This document shows, in pieces, positions 55,876 through 64,000 of a stretch of DNA of 64,000 bases. Location of the stretch: NCBI GenBank assembly GCA_025738555.1, contig JAOVFP010000017.1, positions 1,550,001-1,614,000 on the forward strand. The letters are read 5' to 3'. This DNA is from Cyathus striatus (lineage: Eukaryota; Basidiomycota; Agaricomycetes; Agaricales; Nidulariaceae). Below the pieces are notes generated by a model. That model was not told where the DNA came from. It did no database searches and was given only the letters and a program-made list of their open reading frames with translations. The translations under genes and the position numbers were made by a program. The first letter of the stretch is position 1; each line of letters opens with the position of its first letter.

Positions 55876-58800
55876 TAGTGTTGCCATGGAGTGAACTGAA
55901 GTGAAGTGATCTAATATTTCAGAAACAGTTTGCAAAAGATCACAACAAACAATTTGGTGTGATTTGATAAGTGATTTAGTCCACAATTTCAGTAGTAAGT
56001 CAGTATTAAAGTAAGTAGCCAATCAAGTTGTGAGTAGAAATTGTCGGACCTTAAGTACACAAGAAACAAGCACATGAAGTAGTACTATAGAGTGCATGGT
56101 GAAGGTAATAATATCAGGGCAGTACATTATCAATATGTAGCATAGTTTGGTAGATTTAATGTTGGAGCAAGGTGTCCTTCAGACTCTGCATTTCTAATTA
56201 GTTCTGTCAATTCTTCAATTTTGTCTGACTTTAATAACTCCTGTACAGCATATGCTGTTACTGGGCTGCTTATACTGTAATCTTCTGGTTTGGCAATTTG
56301 AATATCATCTGTAAATGTAAGTTGTTGCTTCTTGTAATAAAATTTAAGTACTTGTAAAGCCTCAAATAAATCAGTGGCAATGTGACTTCGATGTAATGTA
56401 GTGGTCTCCTTGCTAGAAGAAAAGGCACACTCACAAGATACAGATGATGCCTATGCTGGAAGTGCATCCATAGCAATGCCAAACAATGTAGGATATGATC
56501 CTCCATATTTCTATGTTAAAATTCATCAGTAAATGAGACATCATTAGTGTACATGAGAATGTCACTTACATCCCAAAATAGCACTATGTTCTTGCTGGTG
56601 TCATGTCCTTTGAAGTCATACAGATCATCTCCCTCATATTGCTTGAGCTCACACTCTGCAATTCTTCAATCCTCAGCAAGCTTTTGTGTTTCTATATCCT
56701 CAAGTTCTTGTGCAGAGTGTGTGCACTGAAGTGAAGGAGTTGGATTCTGGGATGGCTGCTGGTTTGTTGGGGATATTGGGGTATCATGTGTGGTAGTATG
56801 TAAAGTTGATTGATGTTGGTGCTCAGATACATTTAATGAATGAAGGTTTCCAAGTCCATGAAATTGAGCTTGAGCAGCTTGTGAAACTGTGGCCTTTGAA
56901 GATGTTGCAGGTGCAGCATTCAAAGATGGAGTTGTCATTGAAGTTTTAGCTAACTCCAACTTCTCATGCTCCTTCCTGTGTGAGGTTTGATACCAAATCA
57001 TCTAATTGAACTTAGTTATTTTTAAAAACATCTGAGGATGAGAAATACACATATGGATTCCAGAACCCAAGCTCTTGCTTCACTTGTGCATTCAGGAGAC
57101 CAATTACTTTTCATCTATTGAAATTTCATCACTGGATTTACAACTACAGATTGATACATTTAGCAGTAGTTGTATAAATGATTAATGATTGTTAATGTAC
57201 CCATGGCATGCACATAAATTTGAGTATTACAAGCAAGAGCTATATAATCTTCAATTTTAGAAATGGCTACCCCAATGTAGTGTGAGAGCTCTGGGATTGT
57301 GCCTTGCAGTTCATGCCATTTGGAGAGGAGAATTTCATATGCAGAAAGTGCAAGGGAAAGTTTAGGTGTTTTCTCGTGCAGCATGTGAAACCACAAGAAC
57401 ATGGTCTATATCTTGTAAGATATCAAGGTCATCATCTGTTAACATGTACTCAGTTTGTTCACTGTGTACAAGGAAGATCTTTATGGCCTGACAGCTATGA
57501 ATTAGCATGGTGAAATGATAAATATGTCCAAAAATGAAAACATACAGGATATAATTGAAGCATTCAACAGATCATTTGATGTGTTGATGACCAGTGCATT
57601 TTGCAGTCATGTAATAGTTGCAAAACTGGAAGCATCACCCTCCCTTCATTCCAATACTCTTTGGCATTACCTTCAATAATAATATCTTCAAGAAGCTTTC
57701 AACATTGTCCTGATGATCAGCATATAGCAACAAGATTTCAGCAAGTACCAACCAAGTCCTTTGACAGCCCTTGCGCATACTGGTGCAGTTCAAGGGAAGT
57801 CAGTGGTGATGGCATTGGCACTGACTCCACAAAGGTATTGGTGTCATCTGACAATGAGCTTGGGATCACAGTTAATGGTAGTGTATAAAGCTGAGGAGCA
57901 TGGGGATTAGTTTTCAACTCTTCAAGAAAGGCTTGACAAGCAAGGTTGATTATATGAGGAAAGCATCTATCATAATATAAGATAAGCTTTGAATAGGTGT
58001 ACCATGCTTACTGAATACAGTTTCCATCTCTATTGAACTCAATGCCTTCGGACAAGAGTGTATGTTCCAGTTGTGCCATAAATGTATTATTATTTGATGC
58101 ATTATCCATTGTTATTAAGCTGATCTGCCATATTATTGGTACATATGATTGCAAAGTAGTCTGTAGAATAGTATCCAGACCTTTCCAATAAGATCATATG
58201 AAGTCAATATTTCATAGAAAATGCTTCTGAGGTTAGTGCCAGTGTATTCACCCTGTACATACTTAAATGCAATGAGTGCACTGCAATATTCAAGATGCAC
58301 ATTAATCTTGATGATAATGTGTGCAGTTACAGCCATAAATGACCATAGCATTAATTCACTCCACAAATCTGTGGTAAATGAAATGCACCCAAGAGCTTGC
58401 TAAGTAATAGACATTAGATGATGTTGATCATGAAAAAAAAAAAAAAACCAAAGAACTTACAAGCAGATCATCCTTAAGCTTATCAAAGACCTTTTTATGC
58501 TCAAGAAGAATATCAGTATGAAGCTTAATTTGGTGAACAAGCTCTTCATCAGTTAAATCATTGCCTGCAAGGTATGAAATCAAGTCATGGAATTCTTCAC
58601 ATTCAATGACATTAAGAGACTATGGAGTTGTTATGAATATGCAATTGAAACAAACTGATTAATACATACCTGATCATCAATGACAATCCATCGCATTAAT
58701 AAGTGATAAAATGTTTCCATGCAAAAAACACCATTTTCACACAATGTAGCTGATGGGCCATGTTGCTTGCTAATATCTACACTTCCCTTGAGTCCTTTAG

Positions 58801-60188
58801 CTTGCACAGTCAACTCCCATATTCCCTGATGACTGTTCTGAAAGTGTGTGCAGTAACAACTTGTCATGCTCTTGCTTTGGTGGTGGTGCCATGTTTTCCA
58901 TGTTTTCCTTTGGACAAAATAAATATTAATCGAAGAAATAGTCAGTTTATAGCATAGTATGACCCATGTGCAAAGTTTGCAACCAACAAACTCACTCATT
59001 GGCTTCTTGGTAAGCTGAGGTTCAGCTGCAGAATTTGGCCAGATAGATGGAGCCTCCTTGGTATCAAGCAGATGCAAGAAATACCATACATCAGTTGCTG
59101 TGGATGCACAGTGAGACCTTGGCTTTGAGGACAATCCAGCATGCTCCGAATCAAAAGCAGTAGCGGCAATGTGTGAAAAATCAAGCAATGACACAGAGGC
59201 TGCAGGAGCAGTTTCACAACTAAGAGAAGTTGAAATATTTGGTGATATGAGTGTTGTAGAAGCCATAGATGACAACATCAGGGTCATCGACATGGATGGC
59301 CCTACTCCACATGACTCTGAAGGTCATCAAAGGCTATGTTCTTTGCATGCTTTGCACTGCAAGCCAACTGTTTTGCCTTCTTACACTTCAGAGAAGTTGT
59401 CTGCAAGGTAGCTGAGTTCAAGATAGTTGAACTAGCATCTCCCAGTGGATTGGGTCTAGGATATGGAGAGTAATATCCTGGTGACTGTTGGAAATGGTGA
59501 AGTGGGATGTTAAGCAAAGAATAATAAGGATTTTGAACAAACAAAGTGGTGTTTAGTATTGAATAAGGATATGGAACATGCTGGAGGTTAGGAGGCAAGC
59601 CATTAATTAGTGCTACTGGCTGATCAGAACCTGAAGTGGAACTGGACTGAAGAAGTGCAGTATTCTCATTCTGGGACATGGGAGTTAGATTCTATGACAT
59701 TATTTGTCAATAGCTCAACTTATATACTCACTGAACTAAAATGCCATCCTAGTTCTGAGAGCTTGAGGATAATTCGAAGGTTACTCAAAGGCTCTAGCCT
59801 GGAGTCATGTTAGTCACTGTTCAATCATTCAAACATCAGTTTAGATCTGTGTTTCACACAATTTCAAGCATAAAATATGTCAATATTATACTATATAAGG
59901 ACTCTCAGATATTTGGTACAGTGAATCACTCCATGGAGAACAAATTAGCATAAAGAACTTCATAGTTGGTACAGCAGTTAGTTGGCAGTAAGCAGCAGTT
60001 GCAATGTGACACTTCCATGAATTCATCATGTGAGAGGCTGAGAGCCATCAACCAGATTGCTCTCAAATCATGAATTGACACAATCTTGAATCACTTTGAG
60101 TTCACTCTGTAAACAAAATGTGATCTGTCAGCAAAACCAGACTGAACTGATTTCAGTTCATGGTAGATCACTCTGCATGACAACACTA
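55876..60188 (-). mobile_element. hAT DNA transposon with 8-bp TSD
   Basis: Ends are TAGTGTTGCCATG (55876) and, inverted, TAGTGTTGTCATG (60188), typical hAT TIRs. The right flank is CTTTGACA (60189-60196). The left flank copy of CTTTGACA is at 48869-48876, separated by the copia insertion. Subterminal parts share AGTGATCTA and AACTGAA words. Length is 4313 bp, with the transposase on the minus strand. Confidence 0.85.
56130..59679 (-). pseudogene. hAT-family transposase, multi-exon, inactivated
   Basis: The transposase should cut and paste the element carrying it. From 59679 the N-terminus is low-complexity. A BED-like zinc region follows (ATDVWYFLHLLDT, FVGCKLC, then a paired-His stretch), then AKGLKGSVDISKQHG, FYHLLMRWIVIDDQ and, at 58600-58460, IECEEFHDLISYLAGNDL. 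The catalytic-domain entry is SFTTDLWSELMLWSFMAVTA (58370-58310), with TMDNASNNNTFMAQLEHTLL (58110-58060) carrying a conserved Asp. Near 57780-57690 three TGA codons stand where Arg (CGA) would fit the surrounding pattern. TPKLSLALSAYEILLSKW and LSHYIGVAISKIEDYIALA (57380-57220) follow in another frame. The C-terminal dimerisation region is CECAFSSSKETTTLHRSHI, ending near 56130. Stops and frame changes indicate a dead copy. Confidence 0.8.
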
Positions 60189-60196
60189 CTTTGACA
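60189..60196 (+). other. Right target-site duplication of the hAT element (CTTTGACA)
   Basis: Perfect match to 48869-48876. The tandem repeat continues immediately with ACATGGCTTAACAC, matching the uninterrupted relative CTTCAACAACATGGTTTAAT near 61620. Confidence 0.85.
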
Positions 60197-61830
60197 ACAT
60201 GGCTTAACACTTCTTCTTTCATCACCCCATTTGATCTATACACTCAGGATACTTAGAGATTGGTTTTTACAGTATATAAGTAGATTATTGAGCCATAATT
60301 ATATATATTTACATTAAAATGCTATATATTCATGGCAGAAACAGTGTACTTAGCTCGAAAATTTATGATTTCTGCACATGTAAGTTTGAAAATAAATAAT
60401 TTAAATGCGGATCATTGTAGCCATCGATGAGTAGTGTGAAAACGCTCTATTAATCATATTGATCCATGCAGTGGTTGCTTCGTTCTCAGGCTCCTAAAAC
60501 CATCCTCTTGTATCACAAGGCATTCCTCCTTATGTTTTTGTAGAGGCAAACATCTGTCAATATTTATTCAGGACAAACAAAAACAAGGAGGAATGCTTGT
60601 GATAGAGAGGCTGGCACAACTGGTTTCTGAAATTTGTCTGTGAACCCTTTTCATCAACAGGGACATCAACAGCCACACTTGCCATATTCCCACTATTAAT
60701 GACCCACCAATGACAATGTGCTTTCTATTCCTTTAATGTTTGTCTTGACACTTGTTTAGTTTTTACTCTCACTTTGTTTTCACACATAAACACTTGTATT
60801 GTGGTAAATTTCTGTTAACCTTATCATTTTTCTCTCTTTAATTGTACTCAATACTTATCATGTATGCAAAAGCTCAACAAGTGTTGCTGAGAAACTCAAG
60901 CCTCACAATCTGAGTGAATCCTAACTTTGTGTTGCTCATTAAATCAACATTAAGTATATGATAATATTTTATAAGTTATGTCATAGCTCCTGTAGTAAAT
61001 GGAACTCAGAGAAAATATCAAAGTGCCCAAGGCTGTTTCAACATGGCCCCAAATTCCAAAGTACTTTGCAACTTAATACATATCTGTGTAACATATATTG
61101 TTCTGCATATGCACTTCTAATGAGTAAGTACTTTAATCACTTCAATATTGCTACCAAATTCAATTATTAGGTATGTTGTGGCACATGCATAATATATGTA
61201 TATGATATGGTAATACCACTATAAAGCCTTATGCATGTCAAGACTCAAGGGGAAAGGGAAAGTAGAGCAGGAGTCCAGGATTAAGAGGAATATTAGAGGA
61301 ATAGAAAGTGCATTGTCATTGGTGGGTCATTAATAGTGGGAATATGGCAAGTGCAGCTGTTGATGTCCCTGTTGATAAAAAGGGTTCATGGACAAATTTC
61401 AGAAACCAGTTGTGCCAGCCTCTCTATCATGAGCATTCCTCCTTGTTTTTGTTTGTCCCAAATAAATATTGACAGATGTTTGCCTCTACAAAAACATAAG
61501 GAGGAATGCCTCATGATATGAGAGGATGGTTTTAGGAGCCTGCTTCGTTCTATACAATTTAGTGCTACCCTATGACCAAAGCAAACATGTGCAAACATGA
61601 GCTCAGATATTGATTACATGCTTCAACAACATGGTTTAATGCTTCTTCCTTCATCCTCCATTCAATCTACACAACCAGAATGCTCCAGGATCAATTCATG
61701 CAATTCATAGGTAGAATACTGAAGCAAAATTGGATGTATTTACATTAAAATTGATGTATTCATGGCAAAATAGTGCACTTAGCTCGAAAATTTATGATTT
61801 CTGCACATGTAAGTTTGGAAATAAAAGAGT
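60197..61830 (+). repeat. Remainder of the 375-bp tandem repeat (copies A, B and start of C)
   Basis: Copy A finishes at about 60356. Copy B runs 60357-60486 and 61543-61790, interrupted by the MITE. Copy C begins at about 61790 (TAGCTCGAAAATTTATGATT and TCTGCACATGTAAGTTTG) and is lost after about 61830. Without insertions the monomers are about 375 bp. No coding content. Confidence 0.75.
60487..61542. mobile_element. Foldback / MITE with about 250-bp TIRs and 9-bp TSD
   Basis: The termini CAGGCTCCTAAAACCATCCT and the inverse AGGATGGTTTTAGGAGCCTG bound arms at about 60487-60745 and 61290-61542. Direct duplications CTTCGTTCT lie at 60478-60486 and 61543-61551. The homologous site in copy A of the tandem repeat (48778-48786) has a single copy, so it is an empty site. 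No transposase is encoded. Nine-base duplications are typical of Mutator-like elements; the family assignment is inference. Confidence 0.85.
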
Positions 61831-62450
61831 CATGGCTGTCATTCTGATTGATCAGAACCAGGGAGCATCAACAGCTTGAAATCAATCAAATGAGCTCAAT
61901 GATTTATTTGTACTAAATTCAATGAAAATCAATAAGAAATCAATGAGAAATTAATGAGAACTCAATGAAAATTCATACTAAAATCAATGCAGTATCAATC
62001 ACTGAGATCAATGAGTGTTCAATGGATTATTTATGAGCTCAATGAGAAATCATGAATCCTGTTCATGTGTGAATTAATGAAAAAATCAATGAAATGAAAT
62101 CAATGAATAGCTCAAAATTAATAGGTACCCAACTACAGGATATACTAAACACTTGGGTTGCTAACTACATGATTATACATACTACTATATCTATTAAACC
62201 ATAAGTCCTTTTCTAACAACTCCACTTTACTCTATATTACACATACCTGGAGAGCGAAATCACTGTAGAACTCAATCAATTGTACTTAGTTAAAATTATA
62301 TTTCAATGCAGAATTCAATGTAGAATTCAATCACCTGTACTTAGTTAGAATTGTATTTCAATGTGGAAATCAATGCAGAATTCAATCACTTGTACTTAGT
62401 TAAAATTGTATTTCAATGCAGAATTCAATGCAGAATTACCACAGCAGTTA
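61830..62450 (+). repeat. CAATGA-rich simple repeats and 70-bp tandem repeat
   Basis: 61900-62110 is dominated by (A)TCAATGA(G)AA words. 62265-62445 holds about three copies of a unit containing AATTCAATCA(C)(T/C)TGTACTTAGTTA, then ATTTCAATGCAG. No gene. Confidence 0.75.
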
Positions 62451-62540
62451 GGCTCACTTCCCTTAGCCAGTTATATTTTGTATCACCATTCAAACCAAAT
62501 AAAAACAACATGTGACTTGTTAGTGAGCTGCACAGCCTGC

Positions 62541-63890
62541 AATAGGGGAAATCAAAGCTTTCCTCTTGGCAAAATGAAATAAATCAAGGGTGAGCCTAAA
62601 AGATTCCCACAGAACTCAACGAGGCAGTTCTATGAGGTGGCATGTTGCTTCAAGGTGGCAGACTTGTACCTGTTTAAGTTGGAGCTTGAATAAGAGCTGT
62701 CTCTATGAGGCTCTGGGCTCATCATTCAACAATGTACATATTAATGACCTATTCATACAATATCATAGACTACATTCCCTTTTTACTACTTCTATTCCTA
62801 TGTTTAATTCACACTCTTCAGTTGTTACCAACATGCTCACTGAGTCTGAGTCTTCGACAAGAAAAGACCTCGATGAGAAACTCACATCTCTCAAGGCTAG
62901 TAGCCTGAAGTCCAAGACTAGCACCATGGAAGCTACTGCTGCCCTCCAAGCTGACAAAGAGAATGTGCTTACTCTGATACTACTGGTCTATGGTCTGGGC
63001 TTACTCAGTACAGTCATCAACCATCAAATGTGACACCCCACCCAATGTGACAAACCCAACTGATTGACCTCTCCTCACCTCAAATCTATGGCTATGGCTA
63101 TAATTCTTTTTGTATTTTGAGGCCTAGTATCCCAGGAATGAGTTCAAACAATATTTTTTCAAGTATATATTGAAATAGATATATGATGCATAAATTAAGT
63201 TGGAGAGTTACCTCAAACATGAGATTTCCAAAAAATACATGGCATAGATTACTCAATAAAGGTACTTGATTTAACTGTTTTATAAAATAGGCAGCTATTA
63301 TTTAATGTAATAAACCTCTATAAATGTTTTTATGGTAAAGTACACCTATGTTCTCTGATATATCACTAGAAATCTGAAGTGCTCAGTGTTGCAAGACAAG
63401 GAAGTTTTGTTTATACTAATGATCCAGACTTCAGCAATCTTTAATTTTGAAGTGTTCCATAATAAACTGTATGACCATCAGCAGCTGTCATGCCATGTGG
63501 TCTTGCTCAAAATTCAGTCCCTTCAACTATTTTGTGAATGTTTGTTCCCTACTAAAACACAGTGTGATAAAAATTATACAGAATGATTCTATAAGTTTAT
63601 ATCTATCCATATGTACAATTTTTATAGTAGAATATGTATTAGATGATGTGCAATCACACCTTCAAGTTTTGTTGTCACATTGAATGGTTGATGACTGTAC
63701 TTAACATTCAACATTTTGTGTACTCTGCGCATTAGTTATTTTAATCTCCGCCTAAGCATATTGGTGAAAAAGTAGTCATTTGTATTGACATGATTTGGGG
63801 CTGTCAAAGCTGGCACAGATCAAAACATTATTTACATGCACCATCAAATCTCTTGGCAAAACAAAACAGCTAGCTTTGATTTCCCCTATT
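62541..63890. mobile_element. Possible TIR element (AATAGGGGAAATCAAAGCT ends)
   Basis: AATAGGGGAAATCAAAGCT at 62541-62559 is inverted at 63872-63890, with near-matching outer bases (CTGC versus CTAC). No convincing target duplication was found. Inside is a 147-codon plus frame (62590-63033) with Ser/Thr- and Lys/Glu-rich helical content and a hydrophobic end (LILLVYGLGLLS). It matches nothing I know and may be chance. The rest is non-coding. Confidence 0.5.
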
Positions 63891-64000
63891 GTAGCTACAC
63901 GTGATGACCAAAAGTGATGATAATCAAACATTTTTCTCACACAAAATGAGAGATGTCCTCGAATTGATTGGAATGTAGTGCATTCCTCACTGTGTCAAAC
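63891..64000. other. Window end, no feature
   Basis: Short AT-rich tail to the window edge without recognisable content. Confidence 0.5.

Overview
The window looks like a repeat-dominated piece of a filamentous fungal chromosome, most likely a basidiomycete of the Agaricomycete type. The reasons are short GT-AG introns of about 48-66 nt, NB-ARC/TPR and NACHT (STAND/NLR) genes of fungal style, a chromodomain Ty3/gypsy element, a Ty1/copia element, a hAT transposon with 8-bp target duplications, and multi-exon PHD-finger and Spt5-like genes. The species cannot be named from sequence alone. No rRNA, functional tRNA or CRISPR locus was seen. Only one gene has a largely open frame, the NB-ARC-TPR gene at 20766-23511; nearly all other protein-coding material is broken.

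Layout. 1-12.8 kb: a 1364-bp inverted repeat (1-1364 and 8978-10341, same length with no net indel) flanks a block holding a 5'-displaced PHD-finger gene and the N-terminal half of an Spt5-like gene, both on the minus strand. The right arm forms a palindromic element with a diverged third copy (to about 12022). Beyond it, on the plus strand, lies the missing C-terminal part of the Spt5-like gene. The simplest reading is that the element inserted into the Spt5-like gene and a later inversion between two element copies separated the halves. 12.8-20.7 kb: mostly non-coding, with LINE fragments, tRNA-derived tandem units, minisatellites and a 0.3-kb tandem duplication. 20.77-23.51 kb: the NB-ARC-TPR gene with seven near-identical 42-residue repeats, ending in a decayed repeat beside a TGTGACA-element fragment. 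23.7-31.1 kb: degenerate repeats and unrecognised sequence.

31.1-44.6 kb: a dead chromovirus (gag, protease, RT, RNase H, integrase, chromodomain) between 0.23-kb direct repeats. It is interrupted in gag by a 2-kb palindromic insertion and followed by inverted TGTCACA/TGTGACA arrays, a 79-bp satellite and an antisense cysteine-cluster/coiled-coil gene. 44.9-48.2 kb: a minus-strand NACHT pseudogene split by a minisatellite insertion. 48.5-61.8 kb: a roughly 375-bp tandem repeat hit successively by a hAT transposon (55876-60188, TSD CTTTGACA), a copia element (48877-55870) placed inside the hAT target duplication, and a foldback/MITE element (60487-61542, 9-bp TSD). 61.8-64 kb: simple CAATGA-type repeats and another possible TIR element.

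The most unusual content is a family of elements built from (1) a terminus reading GCTGACACTTATG, (2) a subterminal tandem array of paired ATGAT half-sites, and (3) long irregular TGTGACA arrays arranged as palindromes. At least two structurally matching members occur (around 1-12 kb and 38.9-42.6 kb), and related fragments abut or interrupt both NLR-type genes and the chromovirus. I recognise no transposase inside them.
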